The notes under the pieces are model-generated. The model was not told the DNA's origin and made no database searches. It worked only from the letters and a program-made list of their open reading frames with translations. From positions 1 through 64,000 of the forward strand of contig LUCH01000979.1 of NCBI GenBank assembly GCA_013368495.1: DNA of 64,000 bases, read 5' to 3'. Below, one piece after another: positions 14,401 through 25,220 of the stretch; position 1 is the first letter of the stretch, and the number at the start of each line of letters is the position of its first letter. The DNA comes from Paragonimus heterotremus. Its lineage: Eukaryota > Platyhelminthes > Trematoda > Plagiorchiida > Troglotrematidae. The translations under genes and the position numbers were made by a program.

Positions 14401-15582
14401 TGCCAACTTCGTAGAAGAATCTTCATTTACATGAATATATCCACATCAGCCTCTTACATGTATAGATAGTCTAGAAAAGACGTGGTAGTAAAGGATCTTG
14501 GCCTCCTCAAAACTCGAACCACCGACAAAGTCAGAATTCCCAGACGTTTTAAATGCTACAATATCGCTCTGAATATTCGGAAATGTTAAATTCGGCCTCA
14601 ATTATTCGCCCGTCTCATTGTATTATATGGAGCCTACTACAAGATCCTAAGGAGTGACTACCAAACAGGATTTTTGACACAGTTCACGCCGGAATCCACT
14701 GCGGGGCATTGAGATACATAGCGGCGATTTAGCGACATGCTTCCTCTACTCTGTTTTCTTTCAACAGTCTACCTTCTGAAAACCAAACGTGTTTGGTTAA
14801 AGAGGTTTCTCACATTAGTATTTGTTGTTTATAGTCTACCATATTTAATCCCTGTTATCATGCAGTTTGTGGTTGAAATTTACACACTTTTGCCTGCGCG
14901 TCTAGCTATAATCTTCTAGTTCCAAAGGAAAAGTCCTAAATTTCCACTTTTATAAATACGCCCATTTTTGTTTATCTGTATGGGAATTACCCACTTCGAT
15001 TTTGGCGTTCGTGGTAAACAGGTGGCAGCCTGTATTGAGTTATTGGCGCTCCCACGTAGATCAAAGACGTCGGTGGGAAACTTTACTTATTTTCCCATTA
15101 AATATAAATCTATCGAACGGATAATGACGGTAAGTTTTCGAAGTTGACCACATTAGGGATAGTCACCACTTACAATTAATCACAAAAACTCGAGTGTATA
15201 GTCACGCGATTCGATAATAAATCGTCTGTATATATGTCCGAACTGACTGTTTTGGTCGGCACTTTCAAAACGACCTGAGTACGAGCAGTCTCACCGCATC
15301 TTCAGTTTGCCTACTGGAGGTAATAAATGTTCGAGACGAAATTCAAGTCACTTAACAGTATTCACGTTACTCGTGGCTATATTAGGTAGGTAGATTAATA
15401 AGCATGGTGACACCTGTATATGTAATGTGTTTGTATTAATAAATGAGGAGAGTGATGAGGAACTTAACCTAATTATGCTGATGCCGAATCCTCAGTTATT
15501 GGCACATATCTACGCTTATTTTTATGAATACAATCACTGATTTTCTTGATTCGGCTGTTAATATCTAAATTTAATTAGACAA

Positions 15583-16526
15583 ATGGTTGATTGCATTATT
15601 CCACTTTCATATTTAGTACAAGTGATGGGCCTCTTTCCAGTAACCACTTCTGGAAATCAATACTTCATAGTCGTGACGGAACATTTCACAAGATGGACCG
15701 AAGCAGCCGCTATACCCGATCAGCGTGCAAGCACAGTATTCAGGTCGGTGATGAAACACATCGTTGCAGATCATGTAATACCGCGAAGCATATTGACTGA
15801 CCAAAGCCCCTGTTTTGAAAGTGAAGAGTTTCGGAGCTGCTTGGGGCGCTTGGCAATCGAAAAATTTCGGACGACGCCATACTATCTTCAATCAAACGGA
15901 TTGACGGAAAGAAAAAAATTCACAACCAAGGAATGGTTGACGGCGAAAGGAAGGAAGCACTACCGTTGATTCTTTTATCTCACTGCTGTTTGCCACAAGG
16001 AACAACGAAGACGTCGCCGTTCGAGCTAATGTGTTAGCGCGTGCCACGCCTGCCCGTCGATCAAGAGATTGGTTTATGGGGAGACCGAAGGATGAGCATG
16101 CATGAATTAGCAGAAGCTCGGAGAGTGGTCAACCAAAACTTGGCGAACGCACAAGAAGTTTCTAAGGAGGAGTCAACCGCAAGGTTGTCGGATCGAAATG
16201 GTTCGATGGTTAAGTACAGAGACAGGCGGAGTCCAGGCGGAACAGGACCAGGATCTAGGAAGTTCCTGGCGAAGTGGAGAGGACCTTATGTGGTAATAGA
16301 CCGCCGTGACCTGATGTATCTGATTAAGAATGGGAAGAATCAACATCGAGTACACGGAAGCCAGCTTTGTAAATGGTATGTCACCCCGAGCAGAAGAGAA
16401 TGCACACCAGGAGCATCGACGTTTCCGAGGCCAGTACGCAGATCGTCGAGAGAACGAAGAGAACCTGAAAAGCTTCTGCTGCAGCTGGAACAACCTTTGT
16501 GGTTCTTGGCACGTAAGGGAACGTAA
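15583..16526 (+). pseudogene. Ty3/gypsy LTR retrotransposon, 3' pol fragment (integrase), broken
   Basis: This is the integrase end of a Ty3/gypsy-type pol, of the kind common in trematodes (CsRn1-like by general look; clade not tested). In order: the rve core begins with a G.FPVTTSGNQY strand, then EHFTRWTEA, then the ILTDQ strand carrying the second catalytic Asp, then TTPYYLQSNGLTER carrying the catalytic Glu. The C-terminal part has the GPY module (KWRGPYVV, near 16280) and a basic tail. The position of the first catalytic Asp, just before the G.FP strand, reads Gln. The frame breaks near 15960 (shift into another frame, stop TGA at 15967) and there is an in-frame TAG near 16038, before the RLPVDQE segment. 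Gag, protease, RT and RNase H are absent upstream, so the copy is 5'-truncated as well as mutated. It cannot make a working integrase. Confidence 0.87.
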
Positions 16527-17030
16527 ATGAACTAAGCATTGACGTCTGTGGCTACTGTGACCGTCTGGGCCTAGTACCGTACGCAGATGAGTGTTTTTGC
16601 TTGTTGTCTTTTCGAAACGCACAACCCACCTGTTGCTTTCCTAAATCAGGAACCTTTGTGCCATTCATGTTCTTGGCTCACAACACAAGTAGTTTTTCCG
16701 TACCTTCACGTTAAAACTACTTAACAGAGCTATTCACTTGGGCACAACTTTCTGGACACTTAGTTACAACCTACTGATTGATAGGATGCTAAAGAAGCTC
16801 CTTCCTATTTTGAGTCCCCGACTGATTTACCTCTTGTTTGAATTTATCTGTCCTACCAGGTGTAGACTACAAGTCAGATTATAAGTTGGAGCTTCTCTTC
16901 CTCTCTGGTAAGTGGTTCGTCAGTGACAAACATATTCCCCTTGTTTCCGCAGTTCTGCTCTCAAACAGGAAACCTCTTTCGGGGAATGTAAAGGTGCTTT
17001 CTCGGTGGCGTTCGTCCTTGAATAAATAAC
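16527..17030 (+). other. 3' flank of the gypsy fragment, possible eroded LTR
   Basis: After the pol stop there are about 500 bp with no coding signal. The stretch ends with CTTGAATAAATAAC, which contains AATAAA at 17021-17026, as LTRs often do near the R/U5 border. No second LTR copy is available in the window for comparison, so LTR identity is an inference. Confidence 0.3.
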
Positions 17031-17653
17031 ATTCTAATCTCATATAATCCGATCAATATATGTACAACACTGAGCAACGATAGCGTTGTTTCATCAAAAC
17101 CGTCGAAATAGGTGTGTTTATCACCAGTAATGAGGTCTTCTCAAGGTTGCTTTTAGTGTGTTAAAGTAATATTCATCATCTAAAAAAGAGAATGCCATTA
17201 GGTGACTTGGCTGCAGCTAGTTGTGACGACTTCAATGTTGGTGGAAGACCACACTTCGAATTAGACCACTTCATCTCCTACCTACCGTTGGGACTGACAG
17301 CAAAAGAACAACCGACTGGAGCTATGGCATCTTATATTTGCTACTCTGCGATAGCATAATTACACGTGCGCTAAAATATTGTGAGATCCGGGTATAGATA
17401 GGGCCAATTAGAAAGTATTCCAACCCAGAAACTCTCAACTAGCAGAACAAAGATAGAAACATTGCGCAATCTGATCCAAAGACCGTGCTAGGAAGGACAA
17501 TACAGGATGGAGGGTTATAACTTACGGAATGCCATGCAGTTAGGTATCTTATGAAGCCCAAAAATGTAGTCAAGTGTTATTTTTATCTTCCCATTTCTAG
17601 CGGAAGGTTTTTATTCGACATTCCCACTACATCACTTGAGTCCATAATTTAAA

Positions 17654-17860
17654 ATGCTAATGTCCGGAAACGAGCTTCACAATATTTTGTCTGACCTCAC
17701 ATTTACAGGAGGTCATGCCCAAAGTGGATCACTCACACATCCCAACGATCTTGTGGTGGCCATCTGTTCTGCGCAGTCCAAGAAGCAGAAACGTGAAGTA
17801 CGGTTTACGCTGGGTTCCTTAGGTGGGTATAGGTCAAATTTTTGTCAAAGCAACGTGTGA
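17654..17860 (+). CDS. Unassigned ORF / possible exon
   Basis: ATG at 17654 is preceded by an in-frame TAA. The frame runs 68 codons. An internal acceptor (CACATTTACAG, ending 17708) and a donor (TTAG then GTGGGT, exon end 17822) could alternatively define a 114-bp exon. The peptide has a hydrophobic strand followed by a basic patch (LVVAICSAQSKKQKREV). I do not recognise a family. It lies downstream of the gypsy fragment and could be part of old repeat sequence. Confidence 0.2.
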   Translation: MLMSGNELHNILSDLTFTGGHAQSGSLTHPNDLVVAICSAQSKKQKREVRFTLGSLGGYRSNFCQSNV

Positions 17861-18848
17861 AATTACACGGATGTTTGTTTTAGGGGATCGACCTGAGACC
17901 AGTGAATGTGTAAGCCGGGTTGGGTGTGAGAAAGCAGCCGGTGTCTTTTCTCGTGGCGTCTGAATACATGGTTCACTGTCCATATACAGTTCTTTGCGGT
18001 TCATGGAACTTTGCTTTCCTAATGAAGATGCCAAATACACAAATACCTCAAACCCAGTGAACCCGCTCCTTGGATGTGAGCGTTTCCTCTTGGAGACAGC
18101 ACTGTAGCTGTTTGAAGTAAATAAAATAAACACTGGTCATGAACGTTTGGCTAGTATTTGAATGACAATCTCTTGACCATAACCAGCGCATTCTAGTCAT
18201 GAAGTGAAGTATGCCTGTCCAACCAAGGAAAATGTTCCCAGACTAATAACAGTGAACTTAACCTGCCGACCACAGGCAACAATTACACGACTACTGGTCT
18301 AGTAGTCAGATAATTCGGCTGTTGAAATGGAGGTGGCTGATTCAGTTTTCATAATGACTGTATTTGTGTAGCGAGTTCAAGCGAGAATGTACTCGACAGT
18401 CAATAGTAGATTGTAAAGTGAGCTATGTAAAGTGTAGGTTTTTTATTTTCATCATTGCAACTACCATGAACTGGTAGTGAACGACTATCTTATCCAGTAG
18501 ATCAACTGAGATCGAAGGATACAACCGGTGGGCCAGTTCTGTTTTATGAAAGAAAATAGATGGAATTGAATTTTGTAGATGATAACAACTTATAGAAAGT
18601 CAGGCGTAGGTTTGTTTACAACAAACTGAGAAGCAAACTGAACCAGAATGTGTTATTGTTGATAAACTAGTGTGTACTAACAGCTGACACTGAATGGTTG
18701 CACGACACAGTAAGTATGGTCATTCTGCTATTGAAAACAGATACATGCGTGGTTCGCTGCGAAGTGGAGTGTTTCTTGTGAGCCATCCAAAGTATTGTAC
18801 AACGTTATTTTGTTTTGAGAACAATGATATGGTTGTTCGTTCACGGAT

Positions 18849-18898
18849 TCATGGGATTAACAAATAATCAGATTTATTGTTGAGAGTTAATCCCATGA
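18849..18898. repeat. Perfect 13-bp inverted repeat, 24-nt loop
   Basis: Left arm TCATGGGATTAAC (18849-18861) and right arm GTTAATCCCATGA (18886-18898) are exact reverse complements, separated by an AT-rich loop. No repeat unit, target duplication or gene boundary was seen around it. Confidence 0.9.
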
Positions 18899-21151
18899 GA
18901 TTGTTTGGATATGCAGGGAGACATTTTAAGTAGATCGTATATTATGCAGGTCGTGTTAGGTCATAGAGCCAGACTCACGAACCAACTGAAACTACTAACA
19001 CGTCAGCAGTGATTGACCGTGATGTCGTTGTGAAGTTTACATTTGCTTTACAAAAATTGACGATTGACTCCTTTCTATATTGCACTGCAAAGTTTCTGTT
19101 ACTTTTCCCATAAGTACTTGGGAAGCATCTTTTTAAACATGAAGCGGCTTTTTGTGTGACCTTACGTCTTTCACTGTTCCTCGGAATGCTTCTGCATCAT
19201 CGATACATAATAAGGAATTTCAGTCGATATATCTTGAACGTCGTTCACACCTGACCGTAGCTTTTACAATTCTGTGGACTCTGCAGTCAGCCCTCTTCAG
19301 AAAGTTTCGCCCTTGTTAGATGACGTCAGTAGTGTACATGTTTGCCCCGACGGGAATTTGAATTCTAGCCAAGTTTTCATGATGTGCCCATATTGACCAC
19401 TATGTCAGTGAATTCTCACTAGTTACGATTGAATTATTATATGCAAACACAACGGCATTTGTTTTTGAATGATGTTAAGATTGTGTGATCACCTTGATAG
19501 GAGACACAGTGAGTATCCGACAGAGGCTGGCTGAAATGTTTGGTGGAATGCGAGAGATACAGTCGGCTGGCAGCAACGTTTTCCCTGTCTGTGAATACAT
19601 GTGTGAGAGAAAAGGTAACCTCATGGCGCACCCTAATCGTCAGGGATGGAAATACAGTTTGCAGTCAAGCAAAATTGTTGAGTTGCACCGGACCAGTTCA
19701 TTGGTGGTTGGTTATCAATATGATCTAAATTTGCACTTTTGGGAATGGACATTGCTTGGCTTAAAAAGGATGTTTGCATCATGGCGACCAGTCAGGTGTG
19801 TACTGAAATGATGAAAAAAATTGTTATACTTCCAGAAAAACAACCAAAAGGTTAGTTCTTGGGTTGGCATGAACATGCTATGAAAAAAAACGTGTCCGTT
19901 CGAAGCAAGGGGTGGTTGTACAACCTACTAAGTTTCAGGAGATTGTACCTCTCTTATCTTACATAAAAAGAGGTGATTCTCCTCAATGGTCAACTGAACC
20001 GAATGATTACACATGCAGCCTGTCGCTTATGAACATTTGAGTAATACTGTGTCATAAGTGGTGGTAATTCCGCTATCCATCTGTCCTCGGAAATTTCCTA
20101 TTTCATGCCCTGGACTTTAACTGGCCTTGTTCTTGTTGTTACTCTTCTCACCACTTACGCTTTTACACAAAAATCAAGCCGAGTGCATATTCCAAAACGA
20201 CTGCTTCCGAGGTTTGAACAGCAAGACTGAAGTGCAAAGGATGGTTGATGCAGGCAGTTCGCATGGATTCTTCAGTACTACGCTTACAATAACATAATTT
20301 TCATATCGAACAACTAAAGAACAGACAGTTAATCAGTATGTTAGTGAAGGTCAATAACTGCAGAGCAGGTTCAGATTCAAGAAAGGCTGTTACTGAATGC
20401 ATAAGCTGGGTTGGGTCATTCAACAGCAAGACTCTTTGAATAAAATGAAGTGATTAGACTTTGTATCAACAAACTGTGGTGCTAAGCCAACCGACCTACT
20501 TTAAACTTAGTCCCTTTTCAATGGTGTACATCCATATGGACGGCGATTTTGATCTATCATGCCATTATGTAAACATTACAGTATGACCATTAATTTGTAG
20601 AACGAACTTGCTCATATTCGGTTTCTGTGCCAAATCGTTTTGTACGATTAATACAGTGCGATTTATTTTAAAGTAATGTGAAACTATCAATTTTCAGATA
20701 CTGACTGGACCACGTGGATTTTCTGTAGACAACTCTTTTAATAGAGCTGTCCTCCCGGTGACTTGTGGATATGTTTACGAACAGCTAGCGGTTGTTGTCT
20801 TTGGGTTCACACTTAAGGTTCACGATAAGTCAATCTTTTTACTCTGCACCAAATTATGTATCTATTATTGAAAGTTTGATGCTGACGCATCATTACGAAA
20901 TGTACGCATGTTTCTCTGTATTGTATCTGTTTTAATCAAATCTTTGGGGGGGCGAGTTGGTTCGAGTTTCAAGAGTTTCAAACGATTGATTTTCCAAAGA
21001 TACTAGACCATGAAATAAATTGAGCTTCACAGTCAGGGAATGAATTGTGATTTGAGTCAACTTGGTAGTGAAACTGGTACGAGTTTTGTGTTACTCATCA
21101 AACTCAATGTTTAGTTTCGTTTGATGTTGCGGAACCGGTGCACATGTGTAA

Positions 21152-21195
21152 GCTGACGACTGTCAGACTTAGCCGAGTGATGACTGTCATACTTT
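21152..21195 (+). repeat. Short imperfect direct duplication
   Basis: Two adjacent units share the core TGAYGACTGTCAKACTT, separated by about 10 bp. This is probably a local tandem duplication that has diverged slightly. Confidence 0.6.
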
Positions 21196-22599
21196 TTACG
21201 AATTGTTTAGATAAACAAACATAGCAGACAGTTATGCATGAATGAACTGTGTGCACATTGCAGTCCTCGACCGAATTTCCAATCAGATCGAATTGTGTGT
21301 ACGCGCTTGAACGCTAACGAAGCGTGAGTTAAGTTGAACGGAAACATATGATGCTTGTCGAATACTTCATTAGGTTGCAACGATCACAGTCAAAAACTGA
21401 AACATTGGAAATACCCTACCACTTGATGAACTATTTTTTCTCTGTTTTCAAAATCCATCTACTCAAAAAGGGACCATTCCACAGCAGTCTCACTTGCTGC
21501 ATCACGCAGTTAGGAGGAAAGATGAAAGCCATTGTCTCTGAAGTACGTGGTTTTAATTTATGAACTGCATTATAAAGCCCATCTTTAATTGGAAGCACCC
21601 TTTCAGAAAACAGAGCAATAAAAATAAGTGTAACGAAAACACCTGACCGAATTATTGTTTATTACAAATTGAACAGCACTCACATTTAACCTCAGTTTTC
21701 GCAGTCACGTGAAATCTTTTACATGCACGTGTAAAAAACTGATGTGTTTCTAGTTTTGTACCCGTTTGAATTCATAAGCCGCAGATCTTCTTACCCCCGC
21801 CAAGAGTTGAAAGTTGGTCCTTCTGGGCGTGGAAACTTGGATAAGTTTTTGAGTGTTGTCCCAACAACAAGACAGAAATCCCCGGGTAATCATGAGTACG
21901 ATTTTGAGAGTGAGAAAAGATGGCCTAGAAATAATACGTGTACAGATGATACTCAATTTTCCTTCTTGTGGAAAAAATGAAGCATGATATTCACTGTTAA
22001 GAAGCTTTTCAACAAATAGTAATCTGTCCCAAAAACGCTTCTATGAAGAAACATACCTCTTGGACCACATACGAACCAATAAATTGGGGAGAGTACAGTG
22101 ATACGAACAGACCTTAATACTATATTTCTTATACAGTAATCATCTTTTTGGTAAACTGAGTCAGCCAAGCCCCTCAGAATTCTCAACAGCCTACCGGAAT
22201 TAAGTATTAGTTTGAAACGATGAGTGGGACAGGCAAATTCTGCTCACACAAAGCTCCAATTGACAGTACATCAGTTGGTCGCCACGATCCATTACCATTC
22301 ATGTGCACGATCTCTTCTGGTTGAACCAAAGATAAATACTGGATCTGGTCAGTGCGTTTGGTAATGGTCTTATCAAATTTACGAGAACGCGAACGATGCA
22401 GTAGTTGTCCGGGTTAGGCAGTCGATTTTGTGCGTACACTCATCCGTACACATTCAGCTGAAAACCTCTCACCTTGGTCTCCATTCTGCCTAAAAGATCC
22501 CCCGCTACCCTATACAATTGGGACTCTGGGTGACATTCCCCGAGATCAGGCTATTGAATCAGAAACTGCATCTGAAGTCTCTCAAACTCATTTGAGACA

Positions 22600-25220
22600 C
22601 ACTTGTGGGAGCATGAACGCTGTCTGTCGGGATACGGAATGCGCGTACGCTGCTGGCTGATGCAGCATCGGAAGACCAACCGCACTGATTGCAGTGAAAC
22701 TGGGCTGCTAATACACTGGTATCATAGCTTTGAATGAGACGGGACTTGCAGACCAGGGTAAGCTCCAGGAAGTGTGGGAAGGTTTCTCCTGCTACCGAAC
22801 TGATTCTTCAGTAAATGTTCCAAACCAGGGTGTTTGTTTTAGAGTCGTTGACCTCATCACTTCGTTGAGTCCAAGGCAGCCGCACGGCATCAGCCCTTAA
22901 ATCATATATGTCCGCCCGCCTCTCAGTCAAATCAGGTCTCCACCGTAAATCACCTGACACTGTTGAGTGACCAAGTAGTTGCCACCTGACGGCTCAACCG
23001 GTTGTCTTTACCTCACGACTTTGGTGTAGTCGACCAGAAGGTTGGCCGTCTTTTCTGTGTATTCGCTACCCACAAGTCAATTGGTTACGAACAATCTCAC
23101 GAGGCGAACTCATCCAGGAAGCGGCCACCACCGCTTATCTGATTGCGTGATCGTCTGATAACGCGACATTAGGGAGGCACGCATCAAGTGAGTAATACAT
23201 GAGACTGAGAGCAACCCAAATGACCAAGAACAAGTTGTTTATTGACACCTGCAAGTCGGATTATTGTCCATTGGTCGGCCAGTGACAATGGGCGGGATTT
23301 TAGGAAGCTGCAGAACTGAAGGATTTTACAACATGCTATTACCATTCGTCTCAAAAGCATTTTCACATTCACTGCTTTTGATGGTATACGGCAAGATCTC
23401 AAGAGGCAGTTCACAGCAACAGCCATTAAAGCAGTCGGTTTTCAATGCAAGACATACTCACACAAATTTGATGACAATGATGCAGTCATCTTCAGTCTTC
23501 TAAGAAAGAAACCCAGAGCTCTTACTGTTTTCGCTGTGAACTCAAATCATGATAAGAAGGTAGAGACATACTGTGAAGTTTGTTGCCAATGGACCGAACG
23601 AATTCTACGATTAGTTTGAGACGACTCCAGTCCGTTTACATAGGCTGCTCAAGCGCGAATGGACGGCTCTTCTGGCGTTTCGTGCATGTGACAATAAGCA
23701 ATTATGAGGGTCTGGAGCAGACGATTTTGCCAGCACGGTGAATCGGCCTGCTGTAGTCGACGGGATAACAGCAAGTGACCCACCATAACAAGTCATCGAA
23801 GAGACAACTGCTTTTGCTCTAAATCTTACCGAGGTCCAGATGTCCATTTGTCAGATGTGGAAGAGAGAAGCTACGGGCAAACATGGTTTGCCAGGGGAGC
23901 TATTAAAGCAAAACGACCAAGTTTTCGGTCATGTCCTGCTCCATTTGATATGGTCCATTTGAGAACAATAAACACTCCAGCAAATGTTCAGAGAAGCTCT
24001 TGTTATACTTTGTATAAATATAAGAGGATATAGCAGAACACGGACAGTTATTGAGGAGTTACTCTGCCAAGCTGTATTGTGTTCTGTCTAGCAAGAACGC
24101 GGCTATACTGACTCAACAGCGAAAGCCCGTGAACACAATTTCATCGGGAATGATGGGGATCCCAGATCATCACAAAGCGTTTCGCACAGTATTAGCCGCT
24201 CGAAAGTGCCTTGAACCCAATTGACTATGTTATACCCTGTTTGTAAATGTCAAGAAAACGTCTAGTTCCGTGAGTAGTCAACCACTGTGCGCGGTGATTG
24301 ATAAGGGTGAATGTTTAGCTAAGGCGGATGACTTACTTATACTGCTATACGTTGTCATGAAAGTGAAGGTGTAGTGACATCGATCGATCTCTGATGATTT
24401 CAACTCCGTCATTGGCATGAAACAAGCCCATTATGTAACTCGAATGTTTGAATGCTATCGTTCGCAAATTATAGTGGGTTACTTGCGTACAGGAGAAATG
24501 AAATGCAGAGAACGACCACGGCTTTCGCGGTAGTCAGGTTTGATTGTGATAGAAACAAAGGTCTCAGGTCCCTCCTGGCTGCAATGCTGAGCCAACACCT
24601 AAAATTCTCATCAGTGAATACACTTTTGGTAAACGTCTGTCACTTGAGTAGCCGCCTGTCAAAAAGTCTGTCCACAGACTTCGAGTTGTTATCTCGCGTG
24701 TCCGTGGCCAGCGCTACATTCGAATATATTGAGTGACCTATCTGGAAGAACCGCGATCTGAAGATGGAAGACAGTCTGCTGGTCTCCATTACGATGGGGC
24801 ACTTTACGATGCAGTAAAGCAGAGGAAATTTGACATTATGTCAACGCAATGTGGGGTGTCTGGGCCGTTTCCATCTACAAGCTTATTTTGAATATTTGGT
24901 GACTGGACAATTTTCCGAACCCTGTAATAATCCATCAAGCAGACACAGGTGAGACTGAATCTATGCTAATGCTTAACGGGTTTCGTCGGTTGGAGCATGT
25001 TTGTGGAATTGGGTACGAAAAAATCTCAAAACAGTTTTTGTATAGTCAGCTAAAGGCGGGCAAGTGACATCCTGTTGACTAGAAGCTGCGAGGCCACGAT
25101 GTTGTCCAAGTAAATATTTTGCATTGTAATATGGGCTTTAAATCTTACCAGGACTTAGACTTCAACCGGACGGTCTGGAGGAATACGATCCGGACAAGCA
25201 TCCGAAAATTAAATGAGTGA
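22600..25220 (+). mobile_element. Degenerate LINE (APE-type endonuclease plus reverse transcriptase)
   Basis: Remnant of a non-LTR retrotransposon, clade not assigned (RTE- or CR1-like proteins share these blocks). In order: GIRNARTLL (about 22.63 kb) matches the endonuclease start block; IIALNETGLADQGKLQEV (about 22.73 kb) carries the conserved Glu; HGISP and RPPLS (about 22.9 kb); then LPTSQLVTNN with HPGSGHHRLSDCVIV (about 23.07-23.15 kb), the late endonuclease block. The RT start appears at 23.83-23.9 kb as QMWKREATGKHGLPGELL, followed near 24.0 kb by an NYRGIS-like IRGYS. TVLAARK and LFVNVKK (about 24.17-24.26 kb) correspond to RT motif A, with its Asp changed to Asn. ADD at 24324-24332 may be the catalytic YADD box with Tyr changed to Lys. 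The C-terminal block (ADTGETESML, FRRLEHV, ISKQFLYSQLKAGK, then an R..WR segment) ends at TGA 25218-25220. There are many in-frame stops and at least two frame changes, so it is a dead copy. Confidence 0.82.

Larger units (their letters stand above)
2705..15582. other. Long intergenic stretch, no firm gene
   Basis: Apart from the ALG14 3' end and the weak exon candidates listed separately (6744-6826, 11326-11499), I see no recognisable coding sequence. The longest open frames (153 codons at 4039-4500 on the minus strand, 114 codons at 5045-5389 on the plus strand) show no family motif and are about what chance gives at this base composition. Small GC-richer islands near 4.08-4.2 kb and 8.5-8.7 kb look like old repeats, but I could not name them. 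Confidence 0.5.
17861..22599. other. Intergenic stretch, small repeats only
   Basis: No recognisable gene. It contains the perfect hairpin at 18849-18898 and a short imperfect duplication near 21.15 kb, both listed separately. A 57-codon open frame follows a TTTTCAG acceptor near 20700, but it shows no known motif. Confidence 0.5.
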
